This document shows positions 41,392 to 51,996 of a stretch of 64,000 nucleotides of DNA, in pieces (the stretch's first letter is position 1; every line of letters starts with the position of its first letter). The stretch spans positions 10,851,814 through 10,915,813 of the forward strand of contig NC_080548.1 of NCBI RefSeq assembly GCF_028640845.1, in the 5' to 3' direction. The DNA comes from Ahaetulla prasina. Taxonomy: Eukaryota > Chordata > Lepidosauria > Squamata > Colubridae. Below the pieces are notes generated by a model that saw nothing but the letters and a program-made list of their open reading frames with translations, ran no database searches and had not been told where the DNA came from. The translations under genes were made by a program, and so were the position numbers.

Positions 41392-42335
41392 ATTCCAATC
41401 TATTAAACAGTGTCATCGGATGGGACTTAGGAAGCAGTTCCATCAGATGACAATGTCTGGAATAGTTCTCCCCAGATATATGGACAGCCTGGATTCTATT
41501 CTTCATTACATTGACCCCTGAAGACCTAGCTCTGTCTTCAGACTTTGGGACAGGGTAGTTATGGGCTCTCTTTGTGAGGGTTGTTGTCTGCTGTTGTTCT
41601 ATTTCTTTGGTTTTTGATTTGTTTGTCACTAGGAGTTATTGAGAAGTTGTGTTATTTCTCAATAATAGAAACATCTGGTAGAAATAGAGAAGTAAGTAAA
41701 AATGCCTGCAGCCTGAGCGTCTTCGAAAGAACTCTGGAAGGCCTCGGAAACTTCCAAACCTCCTTTTGTTCCCCATCTTTCTCACCCCTCTGCCTCAACC
41801 CATAATGATTCCCAATCATGGAGCCTTACACCCCATAATTCAGGAAGCTGAGTAATGGAAGAAACAACAACCATTTAATCACTCAGCACTGGTGGTCTCT
41901 CCACAGAGAGGTAAGGGAGGGGAGCATTTCTCAAAAGCTGCGGTTGCTCCCCCCCCTCCTGTATTTGGGGTAGAAAAAAGGAAGTCTTGGGTAGAAGGAG
42001 GAGTTCCCTGCATGGAGAGTTGGGGGCATGGCGTGGGAGCAAGCAAAGAGGGTCTTCCCATGGAAAAAAAAAAGCTACCATCGGCAATCGGCTCATAAAC
42101 CAGCTACTGCGGGAGATTGAAGGAATCATGCTAGCCAGGCTAAAACGCTGGGATTTTAATGGAACGCTGGAGCCAAAGAGGTTTTTGCCAACCTGGAGCC
42201 TTCCAAATCCTGTCCCCAGAATTCCCCAGCCGGAACGACCACTAGGAGCTGAAGTTGCAAAGGAAGGCAGCTATTACAATTTTTATATTCAGTAGCAGTA
42301 TTTCATTGCAGATTGCTTTTTAAAAACAAACAAGT
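41392..42335. other. no recognised feature
   Basis: I see no repeat or coding signature. Several short overlapping frames have no domain features. Confidence 0.45.
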
Positions 42336-42419
42336 AAGCCCTTTGTTAAAATGTTTTTGAATGTTAGTAGCTCAGGTTGGTTGTTATATTGTTGGTTTGA
42401 GCTCCGAGCTTAGTGATTT

Positions 42420-43055
42420 AGAATAACAGAGTTGGGAGGATCCTTGGAGGTCTTCTAGTCCAACCCCCTGTTTAGGCTTGAAACCCTACACCACTTCAGA
42501 CAAATGGTTATCCAACACCTTCTTAAAAATTTCCAGTGTTGGAGCATTCACAACTTCTGGAGGCAAGTTGTTCCACTGATGAATTGTTCTCACTGTCAGG
42601 AACTGTCTCCTTAGTTCTAAGTTGTTTCTCTCCTTGATTAGTTTCCACCCATTGCTTCTTGTCCTGCCCTCAGGTGCTTTGGAGAATAGCTTGACTCCCT
42701 CTTCTTTGCGGCAACCCCTGAGATATTGGAACACTGCTATCATGTCTCCTCTAGTCCTTCTTTTCATTAAACTAGACATACCCCGTTCCTGCAACCGTTC
42801 TTCATATGTTTTGATCTCCAGTCCCCTAATCCTCTTTGTTGCTCTTCTCTGCACTCTTTCTGGAGTCTCCACATCTTTTTTACATCGTGGCTCTCAAAGT
42901 ATTCCAAGTGTGGCCTTACCAAGGCCTTATAAAGTGGTATTAACACTTCACGTGATCTTGATTCCATCCCTCTGTTCATGCAGCCTAGAACTGGGTTGGC
43001 TTTTTTGGCAGCTGCTGCACACTGCTGGCTCCTATTTACATGGTTGTCCACTAGT
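42420..43055 (-). mobile_element. CR1 LINE, C-terminal RT portion and 3' end
   Basis: A 128-codon minus-strand frame (42872-42486) encodes the CR1 C-terminus, with ERLQERGMSSLMKRRTRGDM, GWKLIKERNNLELRR and NLPPEVVNAPTLEIFKK. A frameshift near 42870 separates it from a region (43040-42870) that reads ANPVLGCMNRGM..VLIPLYKAL. It is the longest CR1 copy here. Confidence 0.88.
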
Positions 43056-43077
43056 CCTCTTCGGGATCTTGGTGGCA

Positions 43078-43111
43078 AACGTTTCATCCCTATTCGAGGA
43101 GACATCTTCAG
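43078..43111 (-). ncRNA. hammerhead-like core
   Basis: The minus strand reads CTGAAGA, an imperfect stem GTCTC/GGGAT, then GAAACGTTT. The cleavage-site triplet would be GTT rather than GTC, and stem II is weak. Confidence 0.45.
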
Positions 43112-43270
43112 TGCACTTTGGATTGAGAAGAGACATTTTCTGTGTGTTTTGGACAATCCACGTCTCCTCGAATACGGATGAAATGTTTGCCACCAAATCG
43201 CCAAGCTCAGAGCTCAAACCAACAACATAAGCCCTTTGTGCCAAAGGTTTGGTTTTATGGCCAGTAGCTG

Positions 43271-43632
43271 CAGGTAGTCCTCGACTTATGACCGCAACTG
43301 GGACCAGAATTGGCATTGCTAAGCAAGGGGGTGAGTCATGCCTGATTTTACCACCTTTATTGTCACAGTTGATAAATGAGTTGCGGCTGTTAAGTGAATC
43401 GCACGGTCATTAAGCAAATCCGATTCTCCCATTGGCTCTGCTTGTTGGAAGGTCTCGGATTGTGACCACAGGGCCTTGGGTTTACAGCAACCACTGTAGA
43501 TATGTGCTGGTTGCCAAATGCCCAAATTTTGGTCACATGATTGTTAGGATGCTGCAACGGTTGTAAATGCAAGGACTGGCTGTAACTTTGAACAGTCACT
43601 AAACGAATGGTTGTAGGTGGATGACTACATGC
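43271..43632. mobile_element. M1 MITE
   Basis: It starts CAGGTAGTCCTCGACTTATG and ends in a decayed GGTGGATGACTACATG. Confidence 0.82.
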
Positions 43633-43734
43633 ATATTTCACCGCACATTGTGAGACAAACGAAACAGGTAAGCCCTTGGTGCAAACAATTTGGAGAGAAG
43701 GGGACAGTTTATTAAGTAACACAAGACATTTATT

Positions 43735-44545
43735 TATTATTTATTTATTTATTTGATTTTTATACCGCCCTTCTCCCGAAGGACTCAGGGCGGTGTACAG
43801 GCAACAATAAAATACAGACACTACAGTATACAATTTAAAATGCAAGTAAAAAAACTTATTATAATTAGCCTAGAACTTTAAAAATTTATAAAAACCAAAA
43901 CCCCATTTAAAATTAGTAAAAAATTTAAAATCGATAAAATTTATGTAATTTAAAATTTAAAATTTAAAATTTAAGCCAGCCCCGCGCGAATGAAAAGATG
44001 TGTCTTCAGTTTGCGGCGGAAGGTCCGAAGGTCAGGTATTTGGCGTAAGCCCGGGGGAAGTTCGTTCCAAAGTGTGGGAGCCCCCACAGAGAAGGACCTT
44101 CCCGTGGGGGCCGCCAGCCGACATTGCTTGGCGGACGGCACCCTGAGGAGTCCCTCTCTGTGAGAGCGTACGGGTCGGTGGGAGGCATGCGGTAACAGCA
44201 GGCGGTCCCGTAAGTACCCGGGCCCTAAGCCATGGAGCGCTTTAAAGGTCGTAACCAACACCTTAAAGTGCACTCGAAAGGCCACAGGTAGCCAGTGCAG
44301 TCTGCGCAGGAGCGGTGTTACGTGGGAGCTACGTGAAGCTCCCTCTATCACCCGCGCAGCTGCATTCTGGACTAACTAAAGCCTCCAAGTGCACTTCAAG
44401 GGGAGCCCCATATAGAGAGCATTACAATAATCCAAGCGAGAGGTAACGAGCGCGTGAGTGACTGTGCACAAGGCATCCCGATCAAGGAAGGGGCGCAACT
44501 GCCGAACCAGGCGAACCTGGTGGAAGGCCCTCCTGGCTGTGTTAT
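43735..44545 (-). mobile_element. L2-like LINE, C-terminal RT portion and 3' end
   Basis: Minus-strand frames (44561-44376, 44351-43971), separated by a stop, encode RLDYCNALYMGLPLKCTW and then VTPLLRRLHWLPVAFRVHF through WNELPPGLRQIPDLRTFRRK. The 3' end has the hairpin and an ATTT tail at 43735-43755. The second frame is intact to the normal C-terminus. Confidence 0.9.
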
Positions 44546-44617
44546 CCATGACCAGGATCAAAATCAGCTTGGTAATTTAAAGGTGATTTCTTATTTTAAT
44601 TTGGAGGGGGTTGGGGG

Positions 44618-45171
44618 CAGTGGTGAAATTCAAATTTTTTTACTACCAGTTCTGTAGGCATGGCTTGGTGGGCGTGGCAAGGGAAGGATACTGCAATCCC
44701 TATTCCCACCCCATTCCAGGGGAACAGGACCGCCTGCTGCCGCCAGTAACCTCCCATAGACCGGTGCGCTCTCACAGGGAGGGCCTCCTTAGGGTGCCGT
44801 CGGCCAATCAATGTCGGCTGGCGGCCCCCAGGGGAAGAGCGTTCTCTGTGGGGGCTCCAGCCTTGTGGAATGAACTCCCTGTGGGGCTACGTCTTCTCCC
44901 TGATCTTTGGACCTTTAAGCGCAAGCTCAAAACTTTCTTCTTTCACCAAGCAGGGCTGGCCTAATGATAAATTTTAATCGAGGGTTTATTAGTGGGGGTT
45001 TTAAGGGGTTTAATCTATTTTGTAACTTTTACTTAGTAATTTTAAATATTCAGCTTATTGAATCAGATTTTTAATGAATATTGTATTTAAAAATTTTTTG
45101 ATATCTATGTTTTATCTATGCTGTACACCGCCCTGAGTCCTCGGAGAAGGGCGGTATAAAAATATGAAAAA

Positions 45172-45218
<47 letters not shown>

Positions 45219-45396
45219 GAATATTGCAAAATCTCCATTCCCAACCCACTCCAGGGGGAAGGATACTGCAAAATCCCCATTCTCACCCCACTCCTGGGGA
45301 AAGGATACTGCAAAATCCCCATTCCCTCCCCACTCCTGGGGGAAGGATATTGCAAAATCTCCAGAACCTGTCAGAACCTGCTGGATTTCACCCCTG
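44618..45396. mobile_element. non-autonomous hAT-like element, H1 group, split by L2
   Basis: The ends are CAGTGGTGAAATTCAAA and GGATTTCACCCCTG. The exact duplication GTTGGGGG lies at 44610-44617 and 45397-45404. A GGATACTGCAAAATC phrase is repeated several times in the right part. Confidence 0.92.
44722..45219 (+). mobile_element. L2-like LINE 3' end nested in hAT-like element
   Basis: It encodes RPVRSHREGLLRVPSANQC through WNELPVGLRLLPDLWTFKRK and ends in the hairpin CACCGCCCTGAGTCCTCGGA and (AAAT)n. Confidence 0.88.
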
Positions 45397-45404
45397 GTTG
45401 GGGG

Positions 45405-46245
45405 TGCTTTTAAGGTCAATCAGGTAAACTAAGATCAGGGTTTCATTGTCTGTTGTCCTGTTTCTTTCTTGGGCTGGGTTTCAGCCCCTTCTGTCCTTCC
45501 CAACATTCAAAACGCCATCGAGAGAAATTTGAAATAAATTCTCAAACATCGGAAGACTAAGGTTAGAAGGCACTAATCTCTTTCCCAGCAGGAAAAAAAA
45601 AAGATTCTGAGAAGTTTTAAAGGCAGATTGCGCTAACTGGATTCCAAACTAGCACAGTTCTTGGATTCCAATGGTTTTGTTTTCCAGGCAGTTAAATATA
45701 AACTATACATTAAATATAAATTAAATAATATTTACGAATTGTTTCCCCCCCTCCCCAAATTCATTGCCTGGCTTCACCCAGATTGGAGAGAGGATGTTAC
45801 CCTTTATGTACCCACAAAAAGGCAATCTTTGCCCTCCCGCCACACACAAAATGCTTATTCACAAAAAATACTCCTTTTCATTGTTATTTGTTTGGCTTGC
45901 TAATTTGATGAAGTGTGTGTGTATGTGTGTGTGTGTGTGCCAACACATGCACATGAGCAAAGGGGAAACGTATAGGAATAACTGTGCTGTGGAATAAATT
46001 ACCATCAGTCTGGCTGAATCCATATTGTTAAAATTTTTCAAGATAAATCTGGAAAATATCTATTTGGGATGATTTAGGGATAATTAATTTCCTCTTAGGG
46101 GGAAGTAAGGTAGGTTTTAAAGCTCCCCCCCTTCCCAGATTCTGCATTCATGCACTGTTATGTTGGTATCCCTGTTGCATCTTTGATTTCCTTCCTACAT
46201 TGGTTCCCTTACTCCGAAAGTGACTTAAGCAATATAAAAGCATGT
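45405..46245. other. no recognised feature apart from a GT run
   Basis: A short GTGTGT run lies at 45915-45940. I see no repeat or coding signature otherwise. Confidence 0.5.
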
Positions 46246-47040
46246 GATGAATAGAATAGAATAGAATAGAATAGAATAGAATAGAATAGAATAGAATAGA
46301 ATAGAATAGAATTCTTTTTTATTGGCCAAGTGTGATTGGACACACAAGGATTTTGTCTTGGTGCATACGCTCTCAGTGTACATAAAAGAAAAGATACCTT
46401 CATCTAGAATCATAAGGTACAACACTCAATGATAGTCTTAGGGTACAAACAAGCAATCAAATCATATTAGGAAACAGTCACTATAAATCTTAAGGATACC
46501 AGCAACAAGGTTACAGTCATACAGTCATAAGTGGGAGGAGATGGGTGATGGGAACGATGAGAAGATTAATAGTAGTGCAGACTTAGTAAATAGTTTGACA
46601 GTGTTGAGGGAATTATTTGTTCAGCAGAGTGATGGCGTTCGGGGGAAAAAATGTTCTTGTGTCTAGTTGTTCTGGTGTGCAGTGCTCTGTAGCGTCGTTT
46701 TGAGGGTAGGAGTTGAAACAGTTTTTGTCCAGGATGCGAGGAATCTATAAATATTTTCACAGCCCTCTTTTTGACTCGGGCAGTATACAGGTCCTCAATG
46801 GAAGGCAGGTTGGTAGCCATGTTTTTTTCTGCAGTTCTAATGATCCTCTGAAGTCTGTGTTTTTCTTGTTGGGTTGCAGAACCAAACCAGACAGTTATAG
46901 AGGTGCAGATGACAGATTCAATAATTGGGCACTTTGAGCTTTCTGAGTTGGTGCAGAAAAAACATTCTTTGTTGTGCTTTTTCGATGACATTTTTGATGT
47001 TAGCTGTCCATTTTAGATCTTGAGATATGGTAGAACCTAG
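46246..47040 (-). mobile_element. CR1-L3 (Snake1-like) LINE 3' end with AATAG array
   Basis: A 65-bp AATAG array caps the 3' end. The 141-codon minus-strand frame (46991-46566) encodes an RT-distal region with LQRIIRTAEKNMATNLPSIE and KLFQLLPSKRRYRALHTRTT. This is the most complete copy here. Confidence 0.87.
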
Positions 47041-47051
47041 AAAATGCTATT

Positions 47052-47150
47052 AGAATAGAATAGAATTTTTTTATCAACCAAGTGTGATTGGACACACAAG
47101 GAATTTGTCTTGGTGCATATGCTCTCAGTGTACATAAAAGAAAAAAATTG
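47052..47150 (-). mobile_element. CR1-L3 3' end, second short copy
   Basis: AGAATAGAATAGAATT followed by CCAAGTGTGATTGGACACAC and GTACATAAAAGAAAA; severely 5' truncated. Confidence 0.82.
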
Positions 47151-47164
47151 GGTGATCTGGAGGG

Positions 47165-47560
47165 CAGGTAGTCCTCGACATATGACTACAATTGATCCCA
47201 GATTTTATGTGACTAAGTGAGAAATTTAAGTGAGTTTTGCTGCATTTTACAATTTTTCTTGCTATATTTGTTCAGTGAATCACTGCAGTTGTTAAGTTAG
47301 TAATTATACAGATGTTAAATGAATCTGGCGTCCCCTTTGACTTTGCTTGTCAAAAGGTCGTAAAAGGGGATCACATGACCCCAGGACATTGCAACCGTCA
47401 TAAATATGAGTCAGTTGCCAAGCATTTGAATTTTGATCATGTGACCATGAGGATGCTGCAACAGTCATAAGTGTGAGAAATGGTCATAAGTCACTTTTTT
47501 CAGTGCAGTTGTAACTCTGAATGGTCACTAAGCGAACTGTTGTAAGTCAAGGACTACCTG
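47165..47560. mobile_element. M1 MITE, complete
   Basis: This 396-bp copy has ends CAGGTAGTCCTCGACATATG and GTAAGTCAAGGACTACCTG. The right side is followed by TA; the left flank lacks it. Confidence 0.88.
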
Positions 47561-47567
47561 TACTCTA

Positions 47568-47937
47568 TGTCAAGGTTCCAGAAAAACCTCTTCTGCATAA
47601 AAAAACCTCAGAAGCCATTGTCTTTCAGAGTTCTTTACTAGCGTGAGGAAACTGGCACACGATGAGTGAAATTCCAAAACTGAACTTCTGGATTCTTTTC
47701 CCAGTTATACAAACCCCAAGAGTCCCACCCCCCTGACCCCTTTGCTGGTCACATGGTCCCACGTTCTCCCAGTTCATTCGAATATCTTCTTGCCACTCTT
47801 CCTGCAGATGTGAACACCATCCGACCTTGACCACTTGAAGAATGTTACCATACCCCTCAGCCCCCCTTCCTCCCCTCAGGGGAAAAATGTGGCAGCGTCT
47901 GGAACCCTAAAGTCTAATATGGTTTCCAGGCCTGACA
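47568..47937 (-). mobile_element. solo LTR, unrelated family D
   Basis: The 370-bp segment is TGTCAAGG...CCTGACA on the plus strand, with exact CTCTA at 47563-47567 and 47938-47942. On the minus strand it starts TGTCAGGCCTGG and contains TGTATAACTGG, so minus orientation is likelier. It lacks the U3 frame of A/B/C. Confidence 0.8.
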
Positions 47938-47961
47938 CTCTACACATAGTTATAAACTATG

Positions 47962-48040
47962 ACAGTGTTACTCAACCTTGGTCACTTTAAGACCTGTGGA
48001 CTTCAACTCCCAGAATTCCCCAGCCAGCTATGCTGAGCCC
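47962..48040. mobile_element. half of an H3 hairpin MITE
   Basis: CAGTGTTACTCAACCTTGG through CAACTCCCAGAATTCCCCAG matches the left arm only. Confidence 0.7.
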
Positions 48041-48169
48041 AAGGGAGGGATCAAACACATAATCAGTCATGAGGCCTTTCACACCCAAGAGAGATCTAAG
48101 TCCAGCCCACCTTGAATTCCTTGTTTACTGCCAAATTGCCTTGACTGTTAGTAGTTCAGAGTCTTAAAG

Positions 48170-49290
48170 AGTGTGTAAGCTTGCAACAAATCTTTATACC
48201 CATTTGAGCAAGCAGTGTGTTGCAGCTGCCAAAAAAGCCAACACAGTTCTAGGCTGCATTAGAAGTGAAATGGTATTACACTTCATGTAATTTTGATTCT
48301 ATCCCTCTGGTAATGCCTTGGTAAGACCAAACTTGGAATACTGCATCCAGTTTTGGTCTCCACGATATAAAAAAGATGTTGAGACTCTAGAAAGAATGCA
48401 GAGAAGAACAACGAAGATGATTAGGGAGGCTAAAACATTTAAAGAACAATTGCTGGAATTGAATATGTCTAGTTTAATGAAAAGGAGTAGGGGTGACATG
48501 TTAGCAGTCTTCCAATATCTGAGGGGCTGTCACAGAGACCAGGAGGTCAAGCTATTCTCCAAAGCACCTGAGGGAGGACAAGAAACAATGGATGGAGACT
48601 AATAGAATAGAATAGAATTTTTATTGGCCAAGTGTGATTGGACACACAAGGAATTTGTCTTGGTGCATATGCTCCCAGTGTACATAAAAGAAAAGATACG
48701 TTCATCAAGGTACAACATTTACAACACAATTAATGGTCAATATATCAATATAAATCATAAGGATTGCCAGCAACAAGTTATAGTCATATAGTCATAAGTG
48801 GAAAGAGATTGGTGATGGGAACTATGAAACGATTAATAGTACTGCAGATTCAGTAAATAGTCTGACAGTGTTGAGGGAATTATTTGTTTAGCAGAGTGAT
48901 GGCCTTCGGGAAAAAACTGTTCTTGTGTCTAGTTGTTCTGGTGTGCAGTGCTCTATAGCGTCGTTTTGAGGGTAGTAGTTGAAACAGTTTATGTCCAGGA
49001 TGCGAGGGATCTGCAAATATTTTCACGGCCCTCTTCTTGATTCGTGCAGTATACAGGTCCTCAATGGAAGGCAGGAGGAGAGAAGGAGAGGAGAGAAGCA
49101 ATCTAGAACTAAGGAGAAATTTCCAGACAGTTAAAAAATAATCAGTGGAACAACTTGCCTCCAGAAGTTGTGAATGCTCCAATAGTGGAAGTTTTTAAGA
49201 AGAGATTGGACAACCATTTGCCTGAAATGGTATAGGGTCTCCTGCCTGAGCAGGGGGTTGGACTAGAAAACCTCCCAAGTCCCTTCCAAT
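48170..49290 (+). mobile_element. CR1 LINE split by CR1-L3 insertion
   Basis: The left part (48170-48600) encodes PNLEYCIQFWSPRYKKDVET and KRSRGDMLAVFQYLRGC. The right part (49080-49290) continues with the NLELRRNFQTV-like end and the TTGGACTAGAAAACC 3' signature. Confidence 0.87.
48602..49078 (-). mobile_element. CR1-L3 (Snake1-like) LINE nested in CR1
   Basis: The AATAG-type cap lies at 48602-48617. The minus-strand frame near 49070-48880 encodes LPSIEDLYTARIKKRAVKI and FQLLPSKRRYRALHTRTT. It inserted in opposite orientation to the host CR1. Confidence 0.87.
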
Positions 49291-49372
49291 TCTTCTCTTC
49301 TCCTCTTCTCTTCTCTTCTCTTCTCTTCCCTTCCCTTCCCTTCCCTTCCCTTCCCTTCCCTTCCATTCCATT
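49288..49372. repeat. TTCTC/TTCCC microsatellite
   Basis: A CTTCT-type run passes into CCCTT units right after the CR1 3' end, where the LINE tail probably seeded it. Confidence 0.95.
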
Positions 49373-49609
49373 CCTGATTTTCCTGGCACATGACAATCTG
49401 GTTTGCAATTGGCTGTCCACATTATTAATCCCTTTCCTGCCTTTCACATTGATTCTAAGCCATCACTGAATGCGGTAGTCCTGACTCATGAGCATCTATG
49501 CCACTTACTTTAATTAAGGGAATCTGTTTTAGCAGATCGCAGGCAGAACGACGAGAAGAAAAAACTGTGTGAGCCTGCCTGCTTTTTCTAGTCTGCCTTT
49601 ATAGATAAC

Positions 49610-49908
49610 AGACAGAATAACAGAGTTGGAAGGGACCTTGGAGGTCTTCTAGTCCAACTACCAGAAAACCCCTATAGCATTTCAGGCAAATGGTTGTTCA
49701 ACATCTTCTTCAAAACTTCCAGTGTTGGAGCATCCACAATTTCTGGAGGCAAGTCGTTCCACTGATTCATTGTTCTAACTGTCAGGAAATTTCTCCTTAG
49801 TTCTAGGTTGCTTCACTCCTTGATTAGTTTCCACCCATTGCTTCGTGTCCTGCCTTCTGGTGCTTTGGAGAATAGCTTGACACACACAGCCTCTTCTTTG
49901 TGGCAACC
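49610..49908 (-). mobile_element. CR1 LINE 3' fragment
   Basis: It starts with ACAGAGTTGGAAGGGACC and runs through the inverted C-terminal coding region. It is cut by the H2 MITE at 49909. Confidence 0.87.
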
Positions 49909-49916
49909 CCTTAGAA

Positions 49917-50051
49917 CAGGGGTCTCCAGCCTTGGTCCCTTTAAGACTTGTGGACTTCAACTCCCAGAGTCCCTCAGCCAGCTTTGCTGGCTGAGGGACT
50001 CTGGGAGTTGAAGTCCACAAGTCTTAAAGGGACCAAGGCTGGAGACCCCTG
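49917..50051. mobile_element. H2 hairpin MITE
   Basis: This 135-bp palindrome has flanks CCTTAGAA (49909-49916) and TCTTAGAA (50052-50059) that differ once. Confidence 0.92.
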
Positions 50052-50059
50052 TCTTAGAA

Positions 50060-50762
50060 TACCCTCCCACCTCACCCCATTTGAACATCTCTCAAGTTAA
50101 AATAATGTGAAATAATAGATGGGATGACCTCAGGGTGGAAATAACCCCAGAAAACAAGGAGGCAGACCCCATCAGAATTACACAATCAGGTGGTCCTTGT
50201 GGAACAGGAAAGCTGCAATTATATAGCTGTAGGGCAACCAGGTCTGTTCCTTCATAGGTGAAGAAGCCAGTGATTGAAAATGACAAACAAACACAAATAC
50301 AGACACCAGGGTAAAAATTGCCCTACATGGGCTGTCATAATTGTGCAGCCAGTTCCTGTAGGATGGGAGAATTGAAACTGACTAGTTGATGGAGCAACTA
50401 GTTTTTCTACTTCGGTATGAGGAGTGAGGAAATTATTGAACTGACAAACACACAGGAACTAGCAAATCTGTAATAAAAGATGTATTTGACGTTCCTTATT
50501 ATTTTAGGGACACTGCAAGGGCAAATGAGGTTGCTGCAACCCTCACCAACTTTATTTCAAAGCAGCGCTAGTACAGAGATGCCCTGATATATATCCCTTC
50601 TTTTTCTACTATTACTTCTTTTCCAAAATGTACTCCCTGGTAGGAAGCCGGTGAGAAGGTGTGCTCAGAAATAAAAAGGGGAAATGTTAAAGGTATGAAA
50701 GGAATTCAGGGGGGGAAAGGAGATAATAAAAAGGATAATAAAATAAAATAATAACAAGTAAT
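50060..50762. other. no recognised feature
   Basis: I see no repeat or coding signature. Confidence 0.5.
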
Positions 50763-51115
50763 GGTAAAAGTTCCCCTCGCACATATGTGCTAGTCGTTCC
50801 TGACTCTAGGGGGTGGTGCTCATCTCCGTTTCAAAGCCGAAGAGCCAGCGCTGTCCGAAGACGTCTCCGTGGTCATGTGGCCGGCATGACTCAACGCCAA
50901 AGGTGCACGGAACACTGTTACCTTCCCACCAAAGTTGGTCCCTATTTTTCTACTTGCATTTTTTTACCTGCTTTTGAACTACTAGGTTGACAGAAGCTGG
51001 GACAAGGAACGGGAGCTCACCCCGTTACACGGCAGCACTAGGGATTCGAACTGCTGAACTGCCGACCTTTTGATTGACAAGCTCATTGCCTTAGACACTG
51101 AGCCACCGCCTCCCT
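50763..51115 (-). mobile_element. Sauria-type SINE
   Basis: The minus-strand tRNA-like head (GGCTCAGTGTCTAAGGCAAT, B-box-like GTTCGAATCCC) lies at the right and the Bov-B-like tail at the left. AAGTAA flanks both ends and may be a short target duplication. Confidence 0.88.
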
Positions 51116-51156
51116 TAAGTAAATAATATATGACTAATAAATAAAGTAAATAAATA

Positions 51157-51548
51157 CAGGTAATTCTTGACTTACAACACTTTGTTTAGTGACTGTTCAA
51201 AGTTACAAGGCCACTGAAAAAAATGACTTACGGTTTTCACACTTACAACCATTGCAGCATCCCCAGGGTCACATGATCAGAATTTGGGTGCTTGGCAATT
51301 GACCCGTATTTATGACAGTTGCAGTGTCCCCGGGTCTTCTGATCCCCTTTTGCCACTTTCTGACAAGCAAAGTCAATGGGGAAGCCAGATTCACTTAACA
51401 ACCGTGTTATAAACTTAACAACTACAGTGGTTTACCTAACAACCATGGCATGAAAGGTCGTAAAATGGAAGAAAATTCACTTAACAAATATTTCACTGAG
51501 CGACAAACGTTTTGGGCTCAATTGTAGTCGTAAGTCGAGGACTACCTG
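51157..51548. mobile_element. M1 MITE, complete
   Basis: This 392-bp copy has ends CAGGTAATTCTTGACTTAC and GTAAGTCGAGGACTACCTG, with TA on both sides. The interior is inverted relative to most other copies. Confidence 0.9.
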
Positions 51549-51692
51549 TAAATAACTAATAAAAAGGATAATAACAAGGAGATAATAAAGGGAACAGAAA
51601 TATCTCCTTTAAAAAATTAAGGAGAGTCAACAATTTCATGTAAACATGGTCTCAGTCATAACAAAATGCCCTTATCCAGTACTAGTTGTGCC

Positions 51693-51731
51693 ATAGATAG
51701 ATAGATAGATAGATAGATTAGATAAATAGAT

Positions 51732-51794
<63 letters not shown>

Positions 51795-51859
51795 GATTGA
51801 TAGATGATAGATAGATAGATAGATTGATAGATAGATTGATAGATAGATGATTGATAGAT

Positions 51860-51950
<91 letters not shown>
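51693..51950. repeat. (GATA)n array, 250 bp, lightly interrupted
   Basis: GATA repeats with TGAT/TTAG interruptions. GATA arrays are common in snake genomes. The long frame on the minus strand is an artefact. Confidence 0.97.
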
Positions 51951-51996
51951 CAATCCCAGGCTTGATCCCAGTTTATGGCAAGAACAAACATTCTTT

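Larger units (their letters stand above)
42340..43260. mobile_element. Penelope-like inverted pieces interrupted by CR1
   Basis: TTGTTGGTTTGAGCTCCGAG (about 42390) reappears inverted near 43200 (CAGAGCTCAAACCAACAAC). GGTGGCAAACGTTTCATCC (43070) is the inverse of GGATGAAATGTTTGCCACC (43175). A CR1 copy separates the left part. Confidence 0.55.

Noticed and set aside
51672..51953. Array-like repeats that could suggest a CRISPR or a repetitive protein
   Set aside because: It is a GATA microsatellite without spacers.
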